DNA from: Haemaphysalis longicornis
Lineage: Eukaryota; Arthropoda; Arachnida; Ixodida; Ixodidae
Reading direction: 5' to 3'
Length of the DNA stretch: 64,000 bases
Assembly (NCBI GenBank): GCA_013339765.2
Contig: CM023449.1
Coordinates: 106,494,417 to 106,558,416, forward strand
A program made the position numbers and the translations under genes. The notes beneath the pieces are model-generated. The model was not told the origin of the DNA. It saw only the letters and a list, made by a program, of their open reading frames with translations, and did not search any database. Below, in pieces: positions 11,316 to 21,480 of this stretch (its first letter is position 1; the number at the start of each line of letters is the position of its first letter).

Positions 11316-14300
11316 ATGGGGACAGACAACATCATTCAATGGAACTGTAGAGGCCTTATCAACCATCTAGATGATGTGTACGAGATACTTCATTCACGTC
11401 AGCCAAGTCTCATGTGTCTTCAGAAAACACACCTAAATAGTAAACATACGAACTTCTTGAATAGCTACTTGGATTTTCGAAAAGACAGGCACACTTGCAC
11501 TTATTCTTCAGGTGGTGTGGCCATAGAAGCCCGAAAATCCTTAGCGTGTCACACCATCCACCTTAACACCATGCTTGAAGCTGTCGCGATTCGAACAAAT
11601 ATTTTTGATAGGTTAATAACGGTATGCTCCCTCTACATCCCTCCGGATTACCAACTATCGAACACTGATTTTGAGGCCCTGATAGATCAACTACCTGAAC
11701 CGTACTTAGTCTTAGGCGACCTCAATGCACATAATGCAATCTGGGGCTCTTCCCGCACAGATGCCCGAGGTCGCCTAATTGAAAAATTTCTAACATCATC
11801 GGGAGCATGCCTTTTTAACAAAAAACAAGCTACATATTATAACATAGGACAACACAGTTATTCACATCTTGACTTGGCTCTTGGCTCTGTAGTTCTTTTC
11901 CCATTTCTTGAGTGGCATGTAGACACAAACCTATATAGTAGTGACCACTTCCCCACCAAATTGACATACATAGGAATAGACACAAACACTTCCCCCTCCC
12001 ATAAAAGGTTCAATGAGGGAAGAGCAAACTGGAGTACATTCACAGAAACATCTAAACTGCACTACATATCCATTAAACACCTACACGTAGAAGAGGCGAC
12101 CCAACTGCTCACGGCGCACATCCTCGACGCAGCCGCAAAGTCCATTCCCCAGGCCTCCAGTGCCCCACGCAACCCAAGGAGGCCCTGGTGGAACGAGGAC
12201 TGCAGGCAAGCGCGAGTGGCCCAGAACAAGGCGTGGGGTTCCTTCGCCGGTACCCCACGTCGGCTAACTTAATTTCTTTTAAAAGAGCAAAGGTCTTGGG
12301 AAAGCGCGTGCGCCGTGAGGCAAAACGGTATAGTTGGCGCTCCTTCCTAACATCCGTAAATTTATACACAGACACACGCAAGGTATGGACACGAATACGT
12401 AAGCACAAAGGACAACATACACATAGCCTGCCCTTGGTCTGCACGACTGGGGACACACGAGAAGATCAGGCTACACTAGAAGATCAGGCTAACACACTTG
12501 CACAACACTTTCAACACGTGTCAAGCTCTGCACACTACACAAACACTTTCCTGAAACAAAGCCTCTTGTGAAGAGAAGTCCCTACGTGACAACAACCAAT
12601 CACAGACTTCTTACTACTCCCTGTTTTCACTACATGAGCTGAGGGCTGCTGTAAGCACGTGTAAACCCTCAGCTCCAGGCCCAGACAACATTACATATAC
12701 AATGATACAGCACTTACACACAGGCACTCTTGTAACACTCCTTCACCTTTACAACAAGGTATTTCTTTCGGGGCACATTCCAAAGTCTTGGAGGGAGGCC
12801 ATAGTTGTAGCATTCTTGAAAGAAGGGAAGGACCCTTCCTTTCCTGCTGTCTATCGACCCATTGCCCTGACCAGCTGCCTGTGCAAGCTTCTCGAGAAGA
12901 TGATAAATCGCAGGCTCGTGTACTTCCTTGAGTACAACGGCCTTCTCGAGAGCTGCCAGGCAGGCTTCAGGGCGGGGCGATCAACGAACGATCAACTCGT
13001 AGCTCGTGAAACATATATAAAGGATGCCTTTGTGCATAAACAATTTTGTCTTACGGTGTTTTTCGACATAGAGAAAGCCTATGACACCGCTTGGCGGTAC
13101 GGTATCCTCAGTGACCTAAAGTCAATCGGTGTTGCGGGCAACATGTTGAACATCCTTTGTAGTTATATGTCGGAGAGAACCTTTCGCGTCAGAGTTGGTT
13201 GTGCGCTGTCAAATGTTCACGTGCAAGAAAATGGCGTGCCGCAAGGTGGAGTGTTGAGCTGCACCCTCTTCATAGTAAAAATGAACTCTCTTGGAAAGGC
13301 ACTGCCACCTACAATCTCTTATTCTATGTATGTAGATGACGTGCAGATATCCTTTAAATCGTGTAACCTGTCCATCTGCGAACGTCAAGTCCAGCTCGGC
13401 GTCAAGAAACTTGCCGGCTGGGCTGACTAGAATGGCTTTAATCTTAATCCCGCGAAGAGCTCTTGTGTTCTGTCTTCCAGGAGGCGTGGCGTCCACCCGT
13501 ACCTAGACATCACTCTTGCGAATGTGCCAATTCCCGTGAACAAGGAGCACAAGTTTTTAGGTATTTTATTCGACGAAAAACTTACATTCATCCCACATAT
13601 CAGACAGCTCAAATGCAAATGCTTAAAAACAATGAATATTCTTAAGGTCCTCTCACATCAATCTTATGGGGCCGACAAAGAACTCCTGCTGCGCCTGTAC
13701 ACAGCGTTGGTGGGGTCTCGGCTCGACTACGGCAGTGTCATGTATGGGTCGGCTAAAAACAACAGCACTGAAAATGCTCGACCCAGTGCTGCATCTTGGC
13801 CTTCGCCTCTCATGTGGCGCATTTCGCACTAGCCCTGTTAAAAGTCTTTATGTCGAGTGCGACAAATGGTGCCTAGGGCATCAGCGGGAGTATGTTGACC
13901 TGTTGTATGCATTCAAGATCGTGTCTCTGACCAACCATCCTTTTAATCTCATCATGAACGATACATCGAATTTACAACTCTTTTTAAACAGGCCATCTAT
14001 TCCCTTATCGTTCTCTCTCAGAGTTAGGGAGGAGGTTTCTGCACTCAATGTCCCCCTTTCAGACACGCACAAGACACCCATTCATAATTTCATCGCACCA
14101 TGGCATCTTCGTCCTGTAACATGCGACCTGTCATTCACTCGTGTAGAAAAAAATGGGGTACCCAGGAATGCAATTCTGCAGCACTTCCTGTTCCTGCAGG
14201 ACAAGTACAGGTGCGCAGAATTCTGTAGCGACGCGTCCAAAACTAATTCTACTGTCTCTTGTGCAGCGCACGGACCAAATTTTAGAGTTATCAAAACAAT

Positions 14301-15045
14301 GAATTTTCAGAGCAGTATTTACACGGCAGAAGCGTATGGCATTTTTCTCGTGTGAATTCACATCCTCGAACTTAAGATTCCAAAGTCCATCGTCTACACA
14401 GATTCTCTAAGCGTTGTGCAGGCATTGTCATCAGGAAGGTCGTCAAAAAACTATGTAATCAATGTTCTTTTAAAGGTCATAATGACTGCATATGCTTCAG
14501 ATTTAGAAATAACCATATGCTGGGTACCAGGTCACTGTGGGATCCCTGGCAATGAGACCGCTGATCAAATGGCTAGTGCTGCTGCTCTCATGACCACAGT
14601 TGACATAACAGTACCTTACACCGACCCAAAAACACACATCAGACGACAGCTTCGTAACACATGGCAACTACACTGGAGTCAACAAACACACAACAAACTA
14701 CACGTAATAAAACCACAACTGGGACGCTACATAACTGACTCACACATCAGATACACTGAAGTCGCCCTGGCTAGGCTGCGGATAGGCCACACACATGCGA
14801 CGCACTCCCACCTGCTCACTGGAACTTCGGGACCCACGTGTAGCAGGTGTGGAAAGGGCCTATCCGTAGTCCACATACTAATCACATGCAGAGCACTTGA
14901 CACAACACGACACAAACATTTCCCTGAATTATACAGACGACACATTCCTTTGCACCCATTATATTTTTTAGCCGACGAACCAATGTTTTCTAGTCAGCGT
15001 GTTTTTAAGTTTTTAGCTGAGGTGAACTTTCTGCAGCTCTTGTAA
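11316..15045 (+). pseudogene. I-1 ORF2: endonuclease, reverse transcriptase, RNase H; broken
   Basis: Domains in order: apurinic-type endonuclease (11316-12000; IIQWNCRG, GDLNAHNAIWGS, SSDHFPTK), reverse transcriptase (about 12600-13430; AGFRAGRST, FFDIEKAYD, PQGGVLS and catalytic YVDDVQI), thumb region (13524-13800), RNase H (14215-14640; CSDASKT, then YTDSLS and WVPGHCGIPGNE) and a C-terminal CCHC finger (CSRCGKG near 14850). The catalytic Glu of the endonuclease QET motif is Lys (codon 11424-11426), a G-to-A change that would inactivate it. Frame changes occur near 12230, 12570 and 13780. In-frame stops include TAG at 13428-13430 and TGA at 14353-14355. Target-primed integration by this copy is therefore impossible without help. 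Confidence 0.88.
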
Positions 15046-15229
15046 TGTCACGTGTAATCATCCTGGCCCTATACACCAGCCATTTCCATTGTCTTGTTTT
15101 GCAACACTTTATTGGCTTTTAGTAACATGTTCTAGTATTTACGGTCTCATCACAATTCAGTAACTTCTTTTTGGCGCTCTTTGCTCATAGTCGGCCTTGC
15201 GCCAATAAAACCGAACTATCATCATCATC
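15046..15229 (+). other. I-1 3' UTR and ATC-repeat tail
   Basis: The UTR ends with 'ttggcgctctttgctcatag', a 'ggccttgcgccaataaa' block and a short ATC repeat. The same order, with moderate divergence, is found reversed at 55165-55365. The GGCGCTCTTTG and CCTTGCGCCA words are probably recognised by the element's own RT, which is inference. Confidence 0.8.
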
Positions 15230-15243
15230 AAGATCAGACACCC
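15230..15243 (+). repeat. Target-site duplication, right copy, of I-1
   Basis: AAGATCAGACACCC, identical to 9603-9616. Confidence 0.9.
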
Positions 15244-15400
15244 GTACGTCAGCACCAGTATAACAACAGCTTGAGATCGGGTTGTGCCGACATCTACAGC
15301 GAGCACTACAGTATTTCTTGATTGCCGCAAACAGAGCAAACCGTTTTTTACCTTCCTGGTCTGTTCTGTCAGGCAATCCTGAGCAGCAATTTTATGGCCA

Positions 15401-15623
15401 CGCCAAACGTAGTGCTTAAACAGTACGCCTTAAACTACCACTATGGCCATGAAACCCCGTAAACAGCTTTGTAGCAAGACGACCCCAATTCTCGTGAGGA
15501 TTGTTCACAGCAAAAGACCCTGGCGGCAAGGCTGGAAATGGTTTGCGAACAACCTTACAGTTTTTGGCAGGCCCACTGCGGCAAAAAGTACTGCTCGCCG
15601 CAGTGCTACATCCCTTTCCAGCC
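15401..15623. other. Unassigned flank of the first SINE
   Basis: No family was recognised. Together with 15893-16087 this is the sequence that received the SINE: the two sides join across one copy of the 12-bp duplication. Short open frames on both strands cross the junction, but none has a known motif. Confidence 0.4.
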
Positions 15624-15635
15624 ATCTTCACAGAG
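15624..15635 (+). repeat. Target-site duplication, left copy, of SINE-1
   Basis: ATCTTCACAGAG, repeated exactly at 15881-15892. Confidence 0.9.
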
Positions 15636-15880
15636 ACCCGCCGCGGTGGCTCAGTGGCTAAGGCGTTGCGCTGCTGAGCACGAGGTCGCGGGTTCGATTC
15701 CCGGCCGCGGCGGCCGCTTTTCTGATGGAGGCGAAAAGCAAAAACGCCCGTGTGTACGAGATTTCGGCGCACGATAAAGATCCCCAGGTGGTCAAAATTA
15801 ATCCGGAGCCCTCCACTACGGCGCGCCTCATCGCCTGCGTTGCGTCGGCGCGTTAAACCCCATAATCAAGCAATCAATCA
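15636..15880 (+). mobile_element. SINE-1, tRNA-derived, Ruka-like
   Basis: A 245-bp element with a tRNA-like head: A box TGGCTCAGTGG (15647-15657) and B box GGTTCGATTCC (15691-15701), the internal RNA polymerase III promoter of tRNAs. A tRNA-unrelated body follows (CTTTTCTGATGGAGGCGAAA, then CGGAGCCCTCCACTACGGCG) and an AATC-repeat tail. A perfect 12-bp target duplication flanks it. It resembles the Ruka SINEs reported from ixodid ticks (from memory). It depends on a LINE for movement. Two related copies occur at 53890-54123 (minus) and 55504-55735 (plus). Confidence 0.9.
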
Positions 15881-15892
15881 ATCTTCACAGAG
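15881..15892 (+). repeat. Target-site duplication, right copy, of SINE-1
   Basis: ATCTTCACAGAG, identical to 15624-15635. Confidence 0.9.
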
Positions 15893-16087
15893 GCCGCTCC
15901 GAAGAGAAAATGTTTTTGGAGCACCACATCAAGACTGCAGGTGTGCGCACACTCCGGTTCAACCGCAGGCTGGTGAGCCTCTACACACAGCCATTGCCAA
16001 CGTAGCCCTTCAGATGGAAAATACATTAGCGGTGAGACTATATTAAAGCACTTGAGCATTTCTGATTGTATAGGCGGATAAACAAGA

Positions 16088-16800
16088 TTGAGGTGTCTTC
16101 ATCTGTGTAGAATACAGGCGCTTAAGGGCGATGAGCACCAGAGGTTCTTTTATTTTTTCGTCCATCAATTTGGTTTTATGTACGCGCTCGGTCCAGCAAA
16201 GGTACCACTACACTCCACTGTAGTGGAGGTTTCTTTCAGACCCCCTAGTAGAAAGGATATTAGGAAAACGGCCTTCAGTTCTAATAGAGGGCTCTTTGAG
16301 TTTGTCAGGCTACTTTTCGGTATGCCTAAATCTCCAGGGGCTTTCCTACGCATGATTGACATTGTGCTTGGGGACATTAGGTTTAACAAAGCATCGCCGT
16401 ACATGGTCAATGTGGTCTTATTTTCTGAACACGTCACTGATCACGTTGACCATTTATAGACTGTGTAGCCGCGAAGGCGGAACACGTCCCTCACGGTGAA
16501 CCCTCGCAAGGCGCAACTGGTTGCCAGCATAATCTAGCCCCTGACCTTCGTGTTGAACCAATGTTCCGCAGGGCCAAACAAAAAGAAGCTGAAGGCCACC
16601 TTGCAGTTCTCTAAACAAAAGAACGTCAAAAGTCTGCGGGGTTGCCTTGGTAGGGTCGGTTTTTACAAGCAATTTGTTCCGAACTGTGCTCTCCGGGAAA
16701 GCCCCATTACCACCTTGTAAAGAACCATCTTTTGGTGGCATAGGAAGAGCACGCATTCAAAGCACTCTCCAGGGCCATTGCCGACACCACAAGATTGCTG
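16088..16800 (+). pseudogene. Gypsy T reverse transcriptase fragment
   Basis: The motif FEFVRLLFGMPKSPGAFLRM matches the Gypsy RT block before the catalytic loop (usually FGL.N.P..FQ.LM). The loop itself reads YMVNVVLF where YMDDVVVF is expected, so both catalytic Asp positions are changed. A second piece, 'KSLRGCLGRVGFYKQFVPNC' (16629-16690), is the connection region before RNase H. Several stops lie between these two pieces. Confidence 0.75.
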
Positions 16801-16801
16801 T
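16792..16801 (+). repeat. Target-site duplication, left copy, of an RTE-like insertion
   Basis: AGATTGCTGT here matches AGATTGTTGT at 17167-17176 (one mismatch). Both encode the same Gypsy residues (Arg-Leu-Leu frame), so the host reading resumes exactly after the insert. Confidence 0.75.
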
Positions 16802-17166
16802 GCATCATCATCATCACCAGCCCATCTACGACCACTGCAGGGCAAAGGCCTCTCCAATTATTCACCAATTATCCCGGTTGTGTGCTAACTGCGACCAATT
16901 TACCCCCGCCAAATTCTTGATCTCATCAGCCCATGTAACTTTCTGCCGCCCACTTCCCCACTTGCGTCCACTAGGGATTCACTCTGTTACCCTTAATGAC
17001 CAACGGTTAACCTGCTTTCAAATTACATGCCCTGCCCACGTAAATTTCTTCTTAGTTATTACTAGTATGTCTTTAGGTCAATAAGATGAATTTTAATTGA
17101 CGTAATAAGGTACGTTAATCTTAATAATGTAATAGGTATATTAACAGCAATCCTAATACTCCAATT
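16802..17166 (-). mobile_element. 5'-truncated RTE-like LINE fragment inside Gypsy T
   Basis: On the minus strand the sequence reads through a degraded C-terminus with 'RWSLRVTE', 'WADEIK', 'GVNWSQLAHNRDNW' and 'GEAFALQW', a tail typical of tick RTE-like retrotransposons (from memory). It ends in a GATGATGATG repeat at 16803-16815. About 80 bp at the right end (17085-17166) are AT-rich and unassigned. A 10-bp duplication flanks the insert. It is too short and broken to encode RT. Confidence 0.65.
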
Positions 17167-17840
17167 AGATTGTTGTTCCTGGACGTCAACTGTTCATTCA
17201 TTGTTCAAACACACGTGAATGAGTATAGCTCCAGTTCAGTTTTGTTGCTGGAGCACAACGACGTGGTTAACCCTATTTTATTCACTGGTCGCACCCTCTC
17301 TACGGCAGAACAAAACAATTCAGTCGCTGAGAAAGATTACCTCTCCTGAAAATGGTAGATTACTCTGAAAATAGTAGAAATTGTATCTCGACGGTATCTC
17401 GACGGAGTTTGGAATATAGAACGACGTAGGGACTCTTAGTTGTCACGATTGCAGAACCCACTTCGTCAACTCGCCCGCTGGGCACTGCATTCGCTGAAGT
17501 ACCAATTGCAGGTTGCAGTACAATAAAGGCACTGCCAACCTGGATCCGGAGCCTTGTCCCCTGGTCGCCTTCCTGCAAACACTCATACGACACCACAGCT
17601 CCTCGACGTTACAAATGTTGAAGAGCTTAGCAACACTCATCAGTCACAGCATGATCGTACACGCGAAGCTGGTAGACGAGCAGCGCAGTCGGTTCAGTGA
17701 ATACATTACGCACTACCGACGAGAAGTAGCCTACGGAAGTGACGGCACCCGCATACGATTGCTACAAGAAAAACCTGGACGGCTTGCTTGTGCGGCATAT
17801 TGTAATCTCGGACACTGGCAGTGGTGAGTCTCCTCTAATT
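17167..17840 (+). pseudogene. Gypsy T RNase H and linker fragment
   Basis: Directly after the RTE-like insert the frame reads 'FIVQTHVNEYSSSSVLLLEH', the RNase H start (usually FI.QTDAS..G.GAVL.Q), with the first catalytic Asp replaced (QTHV for QTDA). 'TGRTLSTAEQNNSVAEKD' follows, equivalent to SR.L..AE.NYS..E.E. The segment around 17650-17800 ('LVDEQRSRF', 'YRREV') resembles the linker before integrase. The region between is broken. Confidence 0.65.
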
Positions 17841-17989
17841 TATTCATTCCTAAGTGACGGAATAGGGAGTTTCTGGAGTACTACTACAAAACCAACCCGA
17901 CAGGTCATGTAATGTACGAAAAGCATAGAAAACTATATCAAGTAGATATATTGCATCGCATGAGAAGGGTTGTTCTGCGGTATGCCATA

Positions 17990-19170
17990 TCTGCCAATAA
18001 GTAAAGACAAGAAGGGGTAAACGTCATGGCTCATTCAATCTGAAGAGAGTCGGTGTCCGTGGCACGTAGTGGAGTGCGATATAGTGGGCCGCTACCCACG
18101 ATCGGTACGTGCATATCTCTACCTTCTTGTAATCCCGGACCACTTTTAAAGTAGGTAGAACTTTTAGCACAAGGCAGGCCTGATTAAAAGTTGATCTGAG
18201 AAAACGTGCTGGATACGTTTTCCCGCTTCGCATTTTTGACTAACTTTTAACTGACAATGCCGCATACTTCGGCAAAAATGGCAAACCATGGCGCCAAGTG
18301 CAGTCTGTAGAGAATTGTTTTTGGTGACACATCGCACTGTGTGACGTAATGAGCCTCTGACCAAAATCGGCAAATGGCAATCACCGCCATTTTGTTTAAC
18401 ACGGACCGTTTTCAAAGGGACTAGAGCTGCACACACCACAATCGCGTCATTCAAAGTTTGTCTGAGGCCAGTTGTTGGATGCGTTTTCGCGTTTCCGATT
18501 TCCTGAGATGGCTATACCGGACAGTGTCACACACTTTGCCAGAAAGAACATTACCGACAGTTGTTTTGTTCTAGGGGTCCAACACAAGAAGACTACATCA
18601 AACCATTCTCAAGCGAACAGAACGGTGCGCCAGAACAAAAACCAAAAGACTGTGTCGTTTTCACGGAATGCCACCGAGACTGGAATGCAAGGCCACTGAA
18701 ATTGCTTCGCAACTACAAGTAATTGCTCGATTTGTTTTACACGAGAAGGCCTGCTTTTCGGACGAGCCCCGTGCTTCCCCGTTGAGCATTCATTCAGTAA
18801 CGACGTCCAAAAGCCAACTGCGCAAGTATGTTCAGTATGCCCAGAATTTTCGCTTTAGCCTGAATGATACGCTAAGGGAGGCCAGGAAGCACGTTTTCCT
18901 AGCATGCATACAACAATGTCGGGAGTGCGACCACGGCCGGCACCACTTGGAGTTTGCTGCCGGGGACAAGGTGAAATGGCACAGATATCCACTGGTCAAC
19001 GCAACAAAATGGTTTGCTGCTTCCCTGGTGCACCAGTGGGACGGTGTTTTTTATGCGATAAAAGAAATATGTCGCCAGGCATGCCAGCTGCGTTACGCGC
19101 ATGGTGGACGGGAAACTGGTCATGTCCGCATAAGTGATAGTAAGATAAATCCCCAACCTCAGGCTACATA
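17990..19170 (+). pseudogene. Gypsy T integrase, decayed, with a repeated core segment
   Basis: 'RCPWHVVECDIVG..P' at 18045-18100 (read across frames) is the first catalytic Asp block of a Gypsy integrase. A 'LLD.FSRF.FP' block appears twice, near 18196-18250 and 18455-18510, separated by about 260 bp. The C-terminal part (18668-19170) keeps 'REARKHVFLACIQQCRECD', 'FAAGDKVKWHRYPL' and 'KWFAASLVHQWDGVFYAI', matching the usual tail (F..GD.VW.R.H.LS.A...AA.L.P.W.GPY.I). The second catalytic Asp is changed (TIPDS in place of LTDN). Confidence 0.7.
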
Positions 19171-19439
19171 GCGAACACACCCTTGAAACACTTTGCAGGT
19201 AAAGCCACCTCACTCATAGAAGAGTTAAGCTTGAGCCGGTTCGTAGATAATTTCGGGAGTAGGAGAAAGGGCAACAAACGGGAGGAAGCGCTTGTGCTGG
19301 TATCGTCTTCACTTCGTCTCGTTCATTGCGTTGCCTCATAATCTCACTCCTAGGACACTCCTTCAGGACTCCAACGGGACCATCATGAGCAACCCCTTGT
19401 ATGTGCATGTGTTAACACCCCCACCCCCCCGAAGAAGCT
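19171..19439. other. Unassigned spacer
   Basis: No motif was identified between the end of Gypsy T integrase and the LTR-like block. A C-rich run lies near 19418-19428. Confidence 0.5.
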
Positions 19440-19985
19440 AGTCCGAAATAAAAATGTATGAAGTGTGCTGAGATTCATGAAAGGGACACAAGAAAGGAAT
19501 TGAGAAGAGGAGCGCAGCGCAATAGGCGCTTGACGACTCCTCGGGCCTATCGAAACAAGTTGCAAGCTGTGCTCTTGTGGCAACGCGCCATTGTCGGCTT
19601 CGTGCGCGAGTCGGCAAACGAGCGTCCAGCAAGGCTGCCGGCCAGGACTCCCGGACTGTGCACCCGAGGCACCTCCCGACGATATCCAGGGCTACGCAAC
19701 GTGGTCTTTGGGCAGGTTTTGTTTGACTCACTACGACGGATATCTACAACCTGACGAATGACCTCATCACAACTAAAACAAGCCAAGATCCAACGACGCT
19801 AGATAACGTGAGAGATTCTTATGTATGAGGACTTTACTATTGAAACAGTAACGACAAGCGCATTTTTGCTCCGCATTTTGTGATTTGTCTCGTCTGGTCA
19901 TCTAAAATATCGTGTGTTTTAATTAAATGAATTCCTGTGGATCCAATCTGCCAGCTTCACTACGTGACAGTTTTGTCAAGCCTAC
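19440..19985 (+). repeat. LTR-like block shared with 56330-56825
   Basis: The last 250-300 bp match 56540-56825 in order: 'cacccgag', 'gctaacgtgagagactac'-like, 'gtaacgacaa', 'tttgtgatttgt', 'tgtggatcca' and a terminal '...gtgacag'. Its position just 5' of a Gypsy gag frame (19992 on) and 3' of a Gypsy pol (T) suggests a long terminal repeat. I could not fix the 5' boundary or a primer-binding site. Confidence 0.55.
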
Positions 19986-19991
19986 CAGAAC

Positions 19992-21480
19992 TTGACAAAC
20001 ATAATTCTTAACTATTTATTCAGGCCAGTGGAAAATGGATCCGGAAAACCCCTTAGCCCCTACCATGCCCAAAGATTAACAAAGCAGGTGCTGGCTATGC
20101 ACAAAGGAAAAGCCCAGAAGGAGCAGAGGGAATCCCAACGGAATCGGACGAAAGCAGAGACAGAGCAGAGAATATTAGAACTCCAGGTACGGCTTGCTGA
20201 ATTTGCTACGCTAGGTACATTCATACATTCAAGCAAGATGTCCTGTTAGGTAGCACCACGAGCCCAAAGATCTGCCCCGAGAAGCTCATGACTCCGTTTA
20301 ATGGGAGCAGGAACGATTTACACATGTACATTCAAATATTTGAAAGCATAGGCCCAGTCCAATGCAGGGAAAGTTAAGAATGTGCTGTAGCCGTAGCCAC
20401 GTGCTTGGCGGGAGAAGAGTTCATTGTCTTCATATAAATTCCAGCTTAAACCTTCACAGACCTATACAACGTGAAGATTGCTGTGCTTCAAAGGTTTCGA
20501 CTGGACGCCGAAGGGTTTCGAGAAAAGTTAAGATGTTCTAAGCCAGAGGCTTGAGAATTTTGTTATGGCTTAAACGTTTGTTATGGCTTAAAAGGAAGAG
20601 AGACAACATGGTATTGACGATCTGGCTGAGTCGACGGAGAGGTTTGTCATTGTGAAGTGCTTAAAAACTTTGGTAGGGTGATCGACGAACAACATGAACA
20701 GCGCGCCAACTAGTTCAAACGCACCTGAATTAGGGAAATTGCACATAACCAAACAGGGTCATAGATTATGCTTCTGCGACGGCGGCGTCAATTTGGCCAC
20801 GGATTCTCGCCCTAACACTGATGATGATAAAGTTGGCCTTATTTTTCATGACTACGATAGGACAGTGCATAGGAGTGAACCCTATCGCTTTAAACAACAC
20901 GGCACGGTTGGGAGCTGTGTCTGCAAAAGCAAAACCAGCGCAACGGCCGAGCGAGGCTCATTCAAAAGTAGATGAAGTTGGAAGAGCAGGAGCATGCATG
21001 ACAAAGAACAATATAGACAGAGTGCCGATCAGTGTGGGAGTAGTTTGAAGGAACATTAGGGGATTGAGGGATAGTGGGGCTACCAGGTGGTGATTAGAAG
21101 GCGTTTGGTACGTCATGAAGGTTTGAGAGGAAAGACGTCAAGAACTGTTTTTTACGGTACGATGAAGTGCTAGCTAGCGTCATCATAAAGACGACATCGC
21201 CAGAGCACTCTGGGAAGGTTACAAAGAACTTTCTAGACAATCCGTTGCATGATCTGATATTCGGAAATTTCCCAGGTGCTTGAGATATAGACACTCCCGA
21301 CCTCTAAACAGCTGAAAGGAAGAAATAATGCAAAATGAAGTCCCCGTATTAGGCAGCGAGAGCTACAAAAGACCAATGGTGAAATACCACTTATAGAGAC
21401 TGCCCAAGTGGAAATGGCAGCAGCCGTTGAAGCAAAAATCATTTCGGTGGGGAAGCTGACCACTCCAAATTATTCGTTGA
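19992..21480 (+). pseudogene. Decayed Ty3/Gypsy gag and protease (element U)
   Basis: The first frame has a charged, coiled-coil-like gag N-terminus (20040-20200: 'LELQVRLAEFATL'), followed after stops by a capsid-like piece around 20290-20560 ('FNGSRNDLHMYIQIFE', 'AVAVATCLAGEEF', 'LQRFRLDAEGFREK') close to the gag of element X (36649-39057). A possible zinc-knuckle relic (C-x3-...-LATD) lies near 20775-20810. Protease-like sequence follows: 'RDSGATRW' near 21070-21090, then pieces resembling 'FFTYDEVLASV', 'LDNPLYDLI' and 'GNFPGA' up to about 21290. It is heavily broken. No RT follows. Confidence 0.6.

Larger units (their letters stand above)
9617..15229 (+). mobile_element. Complete I-clade non-LTR retrotransposon (I-1)
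   Basis: A full-length 5.6-kb element: 5' UTR (9617-9710), ORF1 with zinc knuckles, ORF2 with endonuclease, reverse transcriptase and RNase H, a 3' UTR and a short ATC-repeat tail (about 15219-15229). RNase H plus ORF1 knuckles and a simple-repeat tail instead of poly(A) are features of the I group. A perfect 14-bp target duplication flanks it. It sits inside the minus-strand L1/Tx1-like element, in the opposite orientation. Both ORFs are broken by stops and frameshifts, so it is non-autonomous today. A second truncated copy with a closely similar 3' end lies on the minus strand at 55165-55503. Confidence 0.88.
7703..15400 (-). mobile_element. Decayed L1/Tx1-like non-LTR element, split by I-element I-1
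   Basis: The minus strand encodes parts of a reverse transcriptase and a C-terminal Cys/His domain between 7703 and 9602. The 3' end is probably the A-rich 'attaaagaaaaac' (minus strand) near 7703-7715. The right-hand part (15244-15400) lies beyond the I-1 insertion and is continuous with the left part because the two junctions share a 14-bp duplication. The element is truncated at its 5' side and has several frame changes. L1/Tx1 affiliation rests on the tail architecture and RT motifs and is from memory of the family. Confidence 0.6.
16088..19170 (+). mobile_element. Decayed Ty3/Gypsy pol (element T)
   Basis: Fragments of a Gypsy pol occur in order on the plus strand: RT (16240-16460), RT/RNase H connection (16620-16800), RNase H (17167-17345), pre-integrase linker (17650-17800), integrase core (18040-18650) and integrase C-terminal region (18780-19170). 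Stops and frame changes are frequent throughout. No gag or protease lies upstream. An RTE-like fragment interrupts RNase H at 16802-17166. The 5' boundary is unclear. Confidence 0.75.

Noticed and set aside
10649..11366. Long antisense open frames (95-185 codons) opposite I-1 ORF1
   Set aside because: They mirror a Pro/Ala/Gly-rich GC-rich coding tail on the plus strand. The sense strand has ordered ORF1 context; the antisense has none.
15647..15720. Possible functional tRNA gene (A and B boxes)
   Set aside because: The boxes belong to a repeated SINE with a tRNA-unrelated body, tail and target duplication; no intact acceptor stem was seen.
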